Shown here piece by piece: positions 32,979-42,240 of a stretch of 43,788 nt of DNA. Both the position numbers and the translations under genes were made by a program. The notes under the pieces were generated by a model. The model worked only from the letters and a program-made list of their open reading frames with translations, searched no databases and was not told the DNA's origin. Position 1 is the first letter of the stretch. Every line of letters starts with the position of its first letter. The DNA is taken from the NCBI GenBank assembly GCA_009746045.1, contig RPFO01001062.1, positions 1 to 43,788 of the forward strand. Reading direction: 5' to 3'. Source of the stretch: Mesostigma viride. Taxonomy: Eukaryota; Streptophyta; Mesostigmatophyceae; Mesostigmatales; Mesostigmataceae.

Positions 32979-33177
32979 ATGTCAGCGAGTACAGCAGTAA
33001 ATGACGCCCTAAACTCATGACCAGGCAAGCATCCACAGGGGCTTTCACCGCCCAGTATATTCCAGAAAAAAGCATCACAGATCCTCTGGCAACGGACGTT
33101 GACACGGGAAACCCGAAGGACCATGAAGATGGCGTCCTGCACGGCTAAGAAAATGAAACGCAGACCCTTGCTACGCT

Positions 33178-33402
33178 ATGTCTTCGCTGCGACTACGTGA
33201 ATTCGGCCAAATGGAAACAACGCAACCGAGGAAACGCATCAGAAAGAGAGCAGGCACTAGGCCGGTCATCGAAACAAACGACTCACCATCGGCATCGCCA
33301 GCGTACGTCCCGTGGCAACAAATCCAGCGTTCATTCCAATATTGTGTGACGACAACAGAAACTCGTCGGCCACACCCACGCCTTCCACGAACAGCAAACT
33401 GA
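33178..33402 (+). pseudogene. Recurrent ORF beta, unit 8 (shifted)
   Basis: Same as the unit 5 copy, including GTRPV and the 4-base loss. Confidence 0.32.
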
Positions 33403-33532
33403 TTTCACTAGGCACCCAATACGTCAAGCAAAGAAGCACGATAACATAATATTTACCTAAATCTACAACGACATTCCATTTCCAGGTCCCTAGCTATCGC
33501 AGCAGGCCATAGCGCCCCGAACCTCTCCCACG

Positions 33533-33922
33533 CACGTGACTGCCCACCGACGTCCAGCCAGATCAGAAACAATTCAAAGGTACGCATCGAAATGGAACAT
33601 TGAACGCTATAAAAGCAATGCCCACGCATTGTCCATCCCCAATTTTCCAGGCAGCGTTGACCGCCATCCCCAGCCAGCAGGAAATTAAATTAAGTGCTGT
33701 CGCAGCATGTCGCCCCCTCTCCCCCTCGCAGTCCTGGTTCATGCACGTCGATTGCTTGGGCGCGTCCAGGCGGTCCAGCACCGCGTACTACCCACTTGAA
33801 AATCCTCCCAAGTCATTTTTTCCCAGCTTGGGAAATACGGAATCTGGCAGAAATTTGTCCAGCAAGCATCGTACTACTCTCCACTGCTCCAACTAAAAAT
33901 TTGCGTATAATTTTAGAATAAA
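33533..33922 (+). promoter_or_regulatory. Promoter-like cassette, unit 8
   Basis: CACGTG 33533-33538, TATAAAAG 33608-33615, AATAAA 33917-33922. Confidence 0.42.
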
Positions 33923-33938
33923 TATCAGTCACATCATG

Positions 33939-34544
33939 TTCAGACTATAACTTCGGTCTGAATCGAAAATTGCAACGGAAACGCTCAGTGAAACGGTTTC
34001 TGAACGAAATGCGGACAACAAAACGGCCGTAACGCCCAAAAATTCACGGTTTCTAAACATTATTTGCACGGTTTCGAAACAAAGTCTGAACGTTCCGTCT
34101 AACTGACGCACTGAACGCTACGAACTTTTAGGACGGCGCCCTCTCGGCCAAGCGATGGGCTCAGTAGCCGCAGTTGATCGCCGCAGTCCATGGGATGTTT
34201 GATTCGCGATCAAAGAGTTTGACGCCCGCGAAGAAGCCGACATCGTGCCGGGTTCCGTATTTTTATCTGGCCGCGGCCATTGGCGGGCCTCCCACCTGCC
34301 CGCAAAAGTGCTGAACCGGATCTGGACGTAACTGCCGTTTCAGACCCCGTTCAGAACTCCTGACAATCGATCTGCCTAGTTTGCCACTTTTCGGGCAACT
34401 GCTCCGATTGGGCGCCACCGCGGATCCCCGGATCGCCCTGACTATCGGCCGCCCTGCGCTCGCGGTTCTCGTACGGGCCACTTTTCGGGCCTCACGGTTC
34501 GCCAAACTTTTGCGATGGGCTAAATCGTAGTTACTAGAAGGGGA
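33939..34544 (+). repeat. Tandem array unit 9, truncated after about 605 bp
   Basis: Only block A of the unit is present, with the GATCAAAGAGTTTGACG variant. Similarity to other units continues through TTACTAGAAGGGGA and then stops; where others continue CTAGTGGGG, this copy reads TCGGGG. The break therefore lies in the loop of the first twin hairpin. This is the right edge of the array within the window. Confidence 0.93.
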
Positions 34545-34765
34545 TCGGGGATCTCTACTTTGGTGTTTCTCTTGAAGTCGCAACCTTCCGGGTAGTACAA
34601 CGTTGATCAGATGTCTGTCATCCGAGAAGATTCATAGAGTTGCGGAAAACTTACGGTGTTACAGACTGAGACACATCCTGATGTGACTGTCTTGCTCTGT
34701 AACACTAGAAGTCAGCCGTAACCGTTGTCTCTACTAGGCAGACGATCGCGACTCCATGTGGAAGT
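34545..34765. other. Unique junction segment right of the array
   Basis: Sequence after the array edge. It starts with a short direct repeat (GGGGATCGGGGATC) and includes the inverted repeat at 34656-34705. It does not match the 3' LTR at 41086-41864 by eye. No gene seen. Confidence 0.5.
34656..34705. repeat. 50-bp imperfect palindrome
   Basis: Arms begin GTGTTACAGA and end with the complementary TCTGTAACAC. Inner GACA/TGTC pairs and a CATC...GATG centre extend the fold. The arm ends TGTTACA/TGTAACA resemble LTR termini of the TGTAAC type seen at 41086, so this could be a remnant of element ends brought together, but that is a guess. Confidence 0.6.
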
Positions 34766-35026
34766 ATGAGTAGTTCGAAGACACAATCACCTTTACCCCC
34801 TACTAATCAAGGTTTGGGAGATCCGTCATCATCTCTGGAACCCATTGCTAGGGAAGGTGCTGAGACAACTACTCATACTCCACGGCGTCAACTTAATTTC
34901 AATCGTACTTCTATGACTGAAGTGAGGCGGGTTACACAATCACCTTCATCCCTACGGAACCAGGTGTGGGCGACTTCTTCTCCTTCACCTCTCCCTAGAA
35001 AAGGGTGTTGCATAAGCCATTATTAA
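34766..35026 (+). CDS. Small Ser/Thr/Pro-rich ORF, possible gag start
   Basis: 86 codons starting with ATG (MSSSKTQSPLPP...), rich in Ser, Thr and Pro with two Arg-rich spots (TPRRQLNF, LPRKG). Composition and place resemble the disordered N-terminus of a retrotransposon gag, but no nucleocapsid CCHC motif or other domain follows in frame. It could be a chance ORF. Confidence 0.25.
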   Translation: MSSSKTQSPLPPTNQGLGDPSSSLEPIAREGAETTTHTPRRQLNFNRTSMTEVRRVTQSPSSLRNQVWATSSPSPLPRKGCCISHY

Positions 35027-35910
35027 CGCACCACTAAGTCACCGTCCCTTTCTTTAAATTCGTGCAATATTTCATTGACAAGCGTCCTTACTTACGGGCT
35101 TTCGGCTGGCTGGCCGCATCGTGCTGAAGTCCGACCACCGCCCTGTCTGTCGTGGCTGCTGACGCCGCAGTCTCTGCCTAGCTCCAAACATCTTTATATA
35201 TCGGCATTACGCAAGTGTTGCTACGTTTCGAGCAGGGCATGCGGAGTGTTGGGCCAGTAGCTCAGCAGGTCCGGCTCCAGAATCCTGCTAGGAGCTGTCT
35301 TTTTTCCCTGCAGGCTCTGTTTTCGGCCAGGCTGACATGGCGCTACGGGTTATGGCTGAGCCGACGCACTGTTGCTGCCGACGGCACCTATCACCCGGTT
35401 TCCGGGTTGCGGCTGCACGCACGACCACCACCGCGACCGCCTGACGACGTCGCCGTCTAAGGTTGTTTTTTTTTCCCGGTGCTGCTTTTCTTTGACGACA
35501 TTTTTACGGTGTGGCTCAGGTTACACCTCGTGTCTTTTGAGGGTGGCTCCGGATGAGCGGACAGTAGGGATTCATGGCTGCCTTTTTTACGCAAGGTTCC
35601 TTTTGCACTCACTTGACAATCTTTCAGGATCCTTTTCTTCGGTGCATGGGCAGCCTACCCTTGCTGTTTAAGGACTGTGGCACGTCCTTAATTCACGCGT
35701 CGCCAAACATTTGTTTCAGTTGTGGGGGAAACTCTTCCTTTTCTTGTTGAGCATCATGACAGTGGAGGCGTTCTAGGTTGAGCTTTGGTTCCTCCCACGT
35801 GTATGGTGGTTTGGTTTTGGTGGGGAGGAGAACAACGGCATTTGTGTTGTTCCCACTAGCATCATGGTACTATGGGTAGGGCGAGCTCCCTAGGAGTTGT
35901 CCAGATTGGT
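35027..35910. other. Region without a recognisable gene
   Basis: Short open frames of 61-99 codons without recognisable domains, plus a T-run (TTTTTTTTCCC near 35467). A tRNA-like GTAGCTCAGCAGG string at about 35259 lacks the rest of a tRNA. Composition is pyrimidine-rich on the plus strand. Confidence 0.4.
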
Positions 35911-36100
35911 GGCAGCTACGTCTGGTTACCCTGAGCAATTTTTTGCGGGGGAGTGGACATCCTGGATGTCTGCAATGTAATTTCCAGACGGCATCACACA
36001 TGCCAGGGCAGAACAACAGCATTTACGGGGTTTCCACTATCATACTTGGACAGCTGTGTCTAGTTACCCTGAGAAAATTTCTGCGGGGGAGTGGATATCC
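35911..36100 (+). repeat. Diverged 138-bp direct duplication
   Basis: Bases 35911-35965 (GGCAGCTACGTCTGGTTACC...) return at 36048-36100 (GGACAGCTGTGTCTAGTTAC...), offset by 138 bp, exactly 46 codons. In one frame the copies read YPEQFFAGEW and YPEKISAGEW. Preservation of frame and of that peptide suggests duplication within a coding region, perhaps gag, before decay. Confidence 0.6.
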
Positions 36101-37105
36101 CAGGTCTGCCAAAAGGGTGCCAGATGCTATCATGGAGGCATATGGCATGGTAGATGCCACCACATCAGGGGACATCGGGATACCTGCAGTGGGTTGTCCC
36201 CTAGAGGGTATCACACGTGCACCCATGAGTTGCCAGGTGTCTCTTGCATGGGTTGCCCACTTGCTAGACGGTGTCCTTTGACACATGTTCCCAGAGGGGG
36301 TGGACCACTTGCTTGACAATGTCCCTTTACAAGTGGGGTGTGGGTCACTTGCCAGTTGGGGCCCTTACCTGCGCCAGACCATTGTGACCACGCATTTACT
36401 TCTCCCAGGACAGGATGGTTACCACTGCTTGTTGGCAGATGGTCCCTGTTGGGCCTAGGAGGTGCACTAGGACAGCAAGTATGGACACCAGGGCTGCTGT
36501 CATAGTTCTTATCTGTGAATATATCTGATATAGTTCTCAGATCAGAATTTTTGACACTGGTCAAGGCGTTTTTAGGCCCATTTTTTCGATTTTTGGGCAA
36601 TTCTGCTGGCTGTTGGACAACCTCAGGCCCTTGTGTTCCTCCGGCTTAGGAGTTCTGGCTACCTGGCACTTGGTAGTAGCCCTGTTCGAGTCTGCTATCT
36701 TAATAGGTTGGCAGTCTGTGGCTTGCCTACTAGGCAGTTTTCTGAGTGCCATAGTGAAGAGTGCTGGCTCCTTCCTGCAGCCTGATTGACGTTTAGTCCG
36801 GGCAGTTGACAGCATGTGGTCCTTCTTCCAAGCAGCTTCTGGAGCCAGGCTCATTGGTGTCCGTCCCAGGCCTCCATAAAGCAGCTTAGTCACTTCCCCA
36901 TAGCGTGATCGGCGCAAGCAGCTAGTCTTGGTTGTACAGTCAGGCAACAGCTGTGTTGGATACCCACATGTGGGGGTGGTCCAACGCTGATTGGGCGTGG
37001 TGGCAGTAGCCTCTTGGGGGCTTGAGGCCAGTGGGGGATTGGAAACATGTCTATGGCGGGCATGGTGCATGGAGGCTACGTTGGAGAGTACCCTGGTAGT
37101 GGACT
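36101..37105. other. Region without a recognisable gene
   Basis: Internal part of the decayed element. Two antisense frames of 129 and 169 codons (36211-36600 and 36561-37070) overlap but show no recognisable domain. Sense frames are short. A motif with CACTTGC/CACTTGCT and CCCTTTAC/CCTTTGAC pieces recurs around 36250-36340. Confidence 0.4.
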
Positions 37106-37238
37106 AGTGCTGTTGGTGGCAACTGCAAGCACTCATGGTGACGAGCGCCAGCACTCCTGGTGGCGACTACCAGCACTCATGGTGGGGCCTGAGAGCACTC
37201 GTGGTGGCGACTGCAAGCACTGCATGGTGGCCGCTGGC
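37106..37238 (+). repeat. 22-bp minisatellite, six copies
   Basis: Six tandem copies starting at 37106, 37128, 37150, 37172, 37194 and 37216, with core AGCACTC-TGGTGGCGACT. The first is divergent (AGTGCTGTTGG) and the last is 23 bp. The period is not a multiple of three, so it would disrupt coding; it is unrelated to the 30-bp array on the left. Confidence 0.85.
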
Positions 37239-37898
37239 GACTCTGGTGACTTGGGGACGCCCAAGTGACGAGTATCTGTAATGCTGGTGCCTGCTCCTGA
37301 CGCAGTGCTGGTCCTGCCTGCTGGTGGACATCAAGCCAGCCTTGTGCAGATGAGTAACCTCCTACCCTTGCTTTGCCCTGCTATGGACTTATTCTTGCTT
37401 GCATGGTGCCAGGATGGCTTGTTGTCTTGATAGTACACCATCCGCCCTTGAGCTGATTGCTTGCACAGCATGATGGTTGTATGAATGGGACTGCTTGCAC
37501 GGGGGGTCTGGCATCATGTTTGCGTGGGTAGGATGTCCTTGTTGGTTGGATGATGGGCGGGATCAACGGAGCTACAACTGTGGGGCAGGATGGAATCTTT
37601 GGCATGACAGTGATGACAATGATGCCCACTCCGTTGACTCTTAATTGAGGAGTTGGACTACTTGGTGCTGGGCGGGGGCTCACATGGCTTAGAGGTGTGG
37701 GTTAGTTGGGGGACCCATTCAGCCCTCTACCACCCTTACAACCTGCCTCATGTGCATCAGTATCCGTGGTACACTGACATTAATACCATTTGGCAGTCTA
37801 CGTGGTCCACGGACATGGATACTACTTTCCATGCTTTGACTAGGGGGACATGGTTCAGTCTACTTGCTAGGGCCCTGCCAAGCTGAGGGTGTATCTGT
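37239..37898. other. Region without a recognisable gene
   Basis: Decayed internal sequence with scattered short ORFs. The segment GGGCCCTGCCAAGCT near 37870 recurs near 38042 with similar following sequence, suggesting an old local duplication of about 172 bp. Confidence 0.4.
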
Positions 37899-38183
37899 TT
37901 GATGACTGATGGCCTCATCCAGCATACCCTTACGCTGCCCTACTTGTGCAACCTTGTCTTGGGCTCCTTCGATCCTAATGCCCACATTACCTTGCATGGT
38001 AGTGCCACCTGGATGGATGCGGGGAGTGATTTTTGTTGCTGGGGCCCTGCCAAGCTTGGGCACATCAGTTGGCTGATTGGTGATTGCTTTCAGTCTGCTC
38101 TCAAGCTGCCTTGTATGCAACTCTGTCTTGGATGCTGTAGTTCCCACCCCATCTTTAGTCATGAGGTGCATAGGACGTCTTAA
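37899..38183 (+). pseudogene. Aspartic-protease-like fragment of a Ty3/gypsy pol
   Basis: A frame of about 94 codons includes FDPNAHITLHGS, then WMDAGSDF and GPAKLGHISWLI. In Ty3/gypsy proteases the catalytic motif is D-[ST]-G-[AS], preceded by a hydrophobic strand and followed by F-I and a [LV]..[LI] helix. Here the motif reads DAGS, with Ala in place of Ser or Thr. Assignment rests on that pattern and on the correct distance to the RNase H-like stretch. The frame has no proper ATG context and closes soon after, so it is non-functional. Confidence 0.4.
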
Positions 38184-38861
38184 TAGAGCGACCCTGCAGG
38201 CCACCAGTGGTTTAGTGGGCTGAGAGACTTGCCTCCCCCACCCTTCTCTGGTTGGCTGGGCCTCTGTCTTCATGCGTATCCCATGGCGTTTGTTCCTGCT
38301 AGGTCATGCTGTCAATCTTGGGAAGCTGATACCAGGATTATTACAGCTTATTCTACGCAGAGGGGTGGAATTATTAGGCATGCTGGTAGTCTCCAGTTTA
38401 CCAGTTATGCTGAGGGGGATTTGTGTGGGGAGCAGGGCGTGCAGGGGATTGGGCTGCACCTAGCCCTTGCATGGGGGTAGCGTGTGCTACGATTTACAAG
38501 TTGGGGCATACCGTTCATAATGCTGGTGAGGCATTACTGATCTTCTGCTATCCCTCTCAAGGCTGTGGATAGTTTTCCCAGGCATCTTATGGAGAAATAG
38601 TGTGCCTTGTGATTATCATAGGCCACTGGCTATGGGTTTGAGTGTACTAGCTACTAAGGAGATGTGGCTTTACCTCACTCTCACTCCTTTGGTGCGACTG
38701 GAGGGGGGGAATTTTGTTCTGGTGGGGAGGAGATCTGTGAGGATCATAGCGTGGATTCACCCTGGGATTTCAGTTCATCCTGTCGGGCTCACCTCATAGA
38801 TCCCTGACTATGTGGTATCCTGGTTTCGCTGGCCATCGGTGGGCTATTTTGGCTGTGCTTT
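38184..38861 (+). pseudogene. Expected reverse-transcriptase region, too decayed to recognise
   Basis: This interval lies where reverse transcriptase should be, between the protease-like and RNase H-like stretches. I could not find the catalytic [YF]-x-DD motif or the flanking RT blocks in any plus frame, only short frames of 60-85 codons. Either the region is heavily mutated and deleted, or the assignment of the neighbours is wrong. Confidence 0.3.
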
Positions 38862-39185
38862 GTGGCACCTCCCCAACCTGCTGGCGGGTACCCACTGGTG
38901 ACAACCCTGTCCACGGCCTCTCTTCATCATGGGTGTACTTCTGAGATACCCTTGATCTTCCTGAGGCGACCCTGTTGGCGACGTCTTCCTGCTGGATTGC
39001 TCCTGCCTCTTGGTGACTGCACTTCCACCTGGGGCGCTGTTGACGTTTCCTCGTTCCAGTTTGCGTGGACTGACGGGTGTCAGCAGGCCTTGGACTTGCT
39101 GCAGCAGAAGCTCACGCCAGCCCCTGTGTTAGGATTGAGCATTCTTGGAATCCACCCAGCCTGCTATGACCTGTTGGTGATCTGA
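38862..39185 (+). pseudogene. RNase H-like fragment of a Ty3/gypsy pol
   Basis: A frame of 107 codons whose second half reads FAWTDGCQQALDLLQQKL then TPAPVLG (39054-39135). This fits the well-conserved Ty3/gypsy segment at the RT/RNase H boundary, F-x-W-T-x-x-C-Q-x-A-F-x-x-L-K-x-x-L-x-x-A-P-V-L. About 20 residues later the frame breaks where the first catalytic Asp of RNase H (DAS) is expected; GVDWG-like residues follow in a shifted frame. This is the strongest protein-level evidence for the element class. Confidence 0.65.
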
Positions 39186-39912
39186 GGGAGGTCCCCAGTT
39201 GGGATGGATTGGGGATTTATTATGGCTCGGTTACCTGCCACTCTGTTGTGGTGATACAGCATCTGTCCCTGACTACCTCTTCCCTTGAGAAGGGCTGGAA
39301 TCTTTGGGTGTGCTGTGGTGACTAGCTTTGATGAGCCTTGGACCCTGGCAGCCCAGTTAGTTTTGTGGGGTTCGCTGTATAGAGGGTTAGCCTTGCTACA
39401 TGACACTCTGCTTCCTGCCCTGATCAAGCAGTGAGAGTTGTCAGTATTTCGTGGCATGGATCCCTGTGGATGACCCGTTATCCTGGGAATGTCAGGCTTG
39501 TCTTTCACCCGTGGACTCTAGCTGAGGGAGGGTGGTGTCCCAGAACATGGAGTGGCCTCGCCTTGTTTGGCTTAGGTGCCTTGATCCTGTTTACTCCTTC
39601 TTGGATTCATGTGGACTCATTGAATCCGACGGGGATCTGAGTTGAGTGGGATGGACTCTGGTGGGAGTTTGGTTGGACTAAGCTGAGATGACATCCAGAT
39701 TTTGGTGACCAGTTTCTGAGGATGGTTGAGGGGATCTGAGCTTGGATGGCACATGGAGAGTGACTTCTGTGTTGTACCCTCGACATATGGAGTGGTTCAC
39801 CTAGGGCTTGATTCCTGGTATGATTAAGACACGTGGGTCATGTTCTGCATGCACGTCTTCGTGTACCAGACCAATAGTATATACCTGGAGGTTTCTACCT
39901 TGGTGCTGCTGA
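39186..39912 (+). other. Decayed pol remainder (integrase not recognised)
   Basis: RNase H and integrase would be expected here. I found neither the HHCC zinc finger nor a D,D35E arrangement. Frames are short, and a 114-codon antisense frame (39164-39508) has no recognisable domain. Confidence 0.35.
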
Positions 39913-40726
39913 GTGGCCTATGTGGATCATAGGAACTGCACGGGCCCCTGTGACCACTATGAGACTTTGGCCAAGGCGTTGGCTGCACTCAACAGAGAGG
40001 AGGGGGAGGTGAGCTCTGAAGGCTATGTGGAGGAGGTCCTATCTCAGCTGCACACAAGCCTGTATGAGAGTGGCTCCCCTTTTTGTGGCTCATCTGCTGC
40101 GTAGGATGTATGCATTGTCACCAGGACCTGAGATTGACATGAGGCCTGCTGAGGGGCCGGTCATGCTGGCAGCCTTACCTGAGGCCTTGAAGGAGGCATT
40201 TACTCAGTTGCAGCCAGTGAGTATGGGAGAGGCTTCCTACATGGAGCTGTTGGAGTTTTCAGTTCAGAAGGGTGCCTTTGATTTGGTTCCTTCTTCCTCC
40301 AGCTCTGCCAGAAGGTGTTTTCCTTTGGAGACTTCTAACCTCTTTTGCCATCCAGGGTTGCCCAAGTACACTGTGGAACTTAAGATCCGTCAGACGCCAC
40401 TAAGGGTGCTGGTGCCTCTGATAGGTGCTAAGTGGTCGGTGGTCAAGACCTTTCTGCAGTTCTGGTGGGCGTACAGATCATGGGTGAGCAGGCACAAGAC
40501 GTCCTCTACTTGGGTGATGGACCCTGAGAGTCAGTCTGTGGTGCTCTTCTCCTATCCAGGGGCATGCCTTCGCTATGCTGCCCAGATGGTGGCAGGAGCT
40601 GCTGAGACTTGCGTGGTGTTGCAGGTCAGCAGGGACTGGCCAGAGTTGGCCCACATGGTGGAGCAGTTTCCCATGGGTGGACTCAAGGGCAAGGATGGCC
40701 TGAATGGGGATTGGTATAGCCTGTGA
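39913..40726 (+). pseudogene. Broken ORF of about 270 codons before the 3' LTR, function unknown
   Basis: Two overlapping frames carry it: 39913-40104 (from ...GPCDHYETLAKALAALNREE to SGSPF) and 40025-40726, which continues from about VAHLLRRMYALSPGPE to the end ...NGDWYSL. One frameshift near 40080 separates them. The second part looks protein-like (LPEALKEAFTQLQPVSMGEA, KWSVVKTFLQFWWAYRSWV, TWVMDPESQSVVLFSYPGAC) and stays open for about 215 codons. That contrasts with the heavy decay of pol just upstream. I recognise no integrase, envelope or gag motif. It could be an additional 3' ORF of the element or a captured host sequence. The stop is followed by about 350 bp to the polypurine tract. 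Confidence 0.45.
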
Positions 40727-41073
40727 GGAACAGGGCTGAGAAGGAAAGGGGGCTTTGGATTGTGGTGTGAGGGGGGGATTCCAGGATGGATGATGGGGGG
40801 GCTCCAGTCCAGTTCTGATGTTCCAGTCCAGAGTTCCAGGTTCCAGGATGCTGAATGGAAGACCTTGTATTATGAGATGTGTTTATCTGGATTTATAGTA
40901 GATAAGGTAGTGACTTGTCTGCTGTAGAAACCTGTGACTAGATGTTTATGAGATAGGAGGCCCTGTTTCCAGGGATGTAAAAACCCATCTGCTTTTCCCA
41001 AGAGATGGTGGATTTCTGTTCAATGTTCCTCTGCCTTCAAGAGTTGGCTATTGGACCTGGGAGGTCCAGTTTT
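40727..41073. other. 3' untranslated part of the retrotransposon
   Basis: Purine-rich on the plus strand, with a short triplicated GTTCCAG/AGTCCAG segment near 40806-40848. No ORF or recognised motif. Confidence 0.45.
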
Positions 41074-41085
41074 GAGGGGGAGATA
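41074..41085 (+). other. Polypurine tract
   Basis: GAGGGGGAGATA lies immediately upstream of the LTR start TGTAAC. This is the usual position for the plus-strand primer of an LTR retrotransposon, and it fixes the element's orientation as plus. Confidence 0.75.
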
Positions 41086-41864
41086 TGTAACAAGCAAAAA
41101 TGACTTTGTTGTTACATCCTTTGTTTTGTGAATGTTTGGCTTTTATTTGAGGACTTTTGGATCAGTATTGAGAAAGTTATGAGGTTTCTAAGACGACGGT
41201 ACTTGGAGCTGATACTTTGTCAACCAACTGATAGGAACCCTCATTGGTCGTGGCCTGATCCACGTAGGGTTGTAGTTTGTTGGCTGATACTACTGATAGG
41301 AGCCCTCATTGGTCGTGGCCTGATCCACGTGGGGTTGTAGTTTGTTAGTTGGTACTATTGAGTCTTAAATGCTCCTTTGGGACTTCAGTGCTTACGACAG
41401 ATTTAGGATCTCATGGAAAGATTCTGCCAGGCTGTGTGTGGTGTTGTTCTGTTCTGTGTGACTAGGATGGATACGAAGATCTTGTATAGAATCCCATGGT
41501 TCTGATTGGTTCTCTTCAGGCTAAGGTTGGAGCAAGTTCGACAAGCACGTCGATATCAAGGACGTGGGGTCGCCATTGTTGCTACGTTGGTTTTGATTCA
41601 CCATGGTATAATAAAGCTTGTCTTTGTTGTCCATCCATAAGAGCCCCTTGGCTATAGACGTCCTTCAGTTCCACAGAGGTCGTCTATACACGAGCTTGTC
41701 TTTGTGTCTACAAGGGGTTGTGATTCCCTAAATCACGTGCTGTGGAATTTCCATCTCAACGTTGCTCGGATACTTGAAGTTCTGCGACTCAGGAAAGCAA
41801 CCCAGGTAAAAGATCTTTCATATTGGACTGTGGATGATGTTGATGATCATTTTTAGTCGTTACA
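41086..41864 (+). mobile_element. 3' LTR, 779 bp
   Basis: Begins TGTAAC and ends GTTACA, a perfect 6-bp inverted terminal repeat of the TG...CA type, directly after the polypurine tract. It contains a TATAATAAAG signal (AATAAA at 41610-41615). It also has an internal direct duplication of about 65 bp (41228-41292 and 41293-41350), and a hairpin TATAGACG...CGTCTATA (41653-41660 and 41681-41688) nested inside CCCCTTG...CAAGGGG. The flanking bases GTGAT would be the target duplication; the partner at the 5' end was not found. It could also be a solo LTR next to unrelated decayed sequence, but the polypurine tract argues against that. Confidence 0.75.
41228..41350 (+). repeat. 65-bp tandem duplication inside the LTR
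   Basis: CTGATAGGAACCCTCATTGG at 41228 returns as CTGATAGGAGCCCTCATTGG at 41293 with few changes, including GGCCTGATCCACGT in both. In LTRs such duplications often lie in U3 and can hold enhancer elements; that role is inferred. Confidence 0.85.
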
Positions 41865-42091
41865 GTGATGTATAGTTAGTTGTACCTTGTGCCGCTGGCG
41901 TGATCCTTGGATGTCTGTGTCAGATTACTATTAATTTAGTTCAGGGTTATTCTCCCAGTTCTCGGGTTTTTCCTTATATGTTGCATGCCTATCTCACCTC
42001 CGTAATCTACTCATTCTCAATGAATATACTATACCAGTAGTGTAGATTAGTAAGGCTTAGCCTAGCATGTGGCCCCCGCGCATGTGCGCCC
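41865..42091. other. Segment between the LTR and the TA-rich repeats
   Basis: Unique AT-rich sequence without an ORF of note. It contains direct TGTAGATTAG/GTAATCTAC-like pieces near 42000-42040. No feature assigned. Confidence 0.4.
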
Positions 42092-42105
42092 ATATGTAAC
42101 ACTGT

Positions 42106-42240
42106 TCAATTATACGGCGTATTATACGGTATAATACGGTATAATACGCGTTATACAAGGTCGAGCGTATAATATTTATCCGTTTTATACGATTTGCGTA
42201 TTTTTACGTATAATACGGCGAATAACACGTATCAGCGCGC
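42106..42240. repeat. TA-rich palindromic repeat cluster
   Basis: Several copies of GTATAATACG, TATTATACGG and TTATACG in both orientations. CGGTATAATACGGTATAATA is a direct repeat whose core GTATAATAC is a near-palindrome. Confidence 0.75.

Larger units (their letters stand above)
29658..33938 (+). repeat. Tandem array unit 8 (about 4.28 kb) with a divergent left block
   Basis: Complete unit. Block A between about 29690 and 29880 departs strongly from all other copies and contains a perfect 9-bp-stem hairpin (29783-29803) not seen elsewhere in this form. From the twin hairpins onward it returns to consensus. The right third is almost identical to unit 5. Confidence 0.94.
34545..41864 (+). 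mobile_element. Decayed Ty3/gypsy-type LTR retrotransposon (left limit uncertain)
   Basis: In order on the plus strand: gag-like uncertain sequence, a protease-like stretch near 37970-38120, RNase H-like residues at 39054-39165, an unidentified 3' ORF (39913-40726), a polypurine tract and a 3' LTR. The distance from the protease-like to the RNase H-like part (about 350 codons) suits Ty3/gypsy pol. Frames are broken throughout. No 5' LTR or primer-binding site matching the 3' LTR was found, so the left end may have been lost when the array junction formed, or may be a different sequence altogether. The left limit is set at the array edge for want of a better one. Confidence 0.55.

Noticed and set aside
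1-34544. Array as a tandem of LTR retrotransposon copies sharing LTRs
   Set aside because: Considered because of the TATA and AATAAA order near each boundary, but no primer-binding site, polypurine tract or TG...CA ends could be matched to the unit boundary. Left open, not supported.
35255-35300. tRNA-like GTAGCTCAGCAGG
   Set aside because: No complete cloverleaf, no proper B box or acceptor stem could be drawn around it.
36561-37070. 169-codon antisense ORF in the right flank
   Set aside because: No recognisable domain, opposite to the polypurine tract and LTR orientation, and inside sequence assigned to the decayed element.
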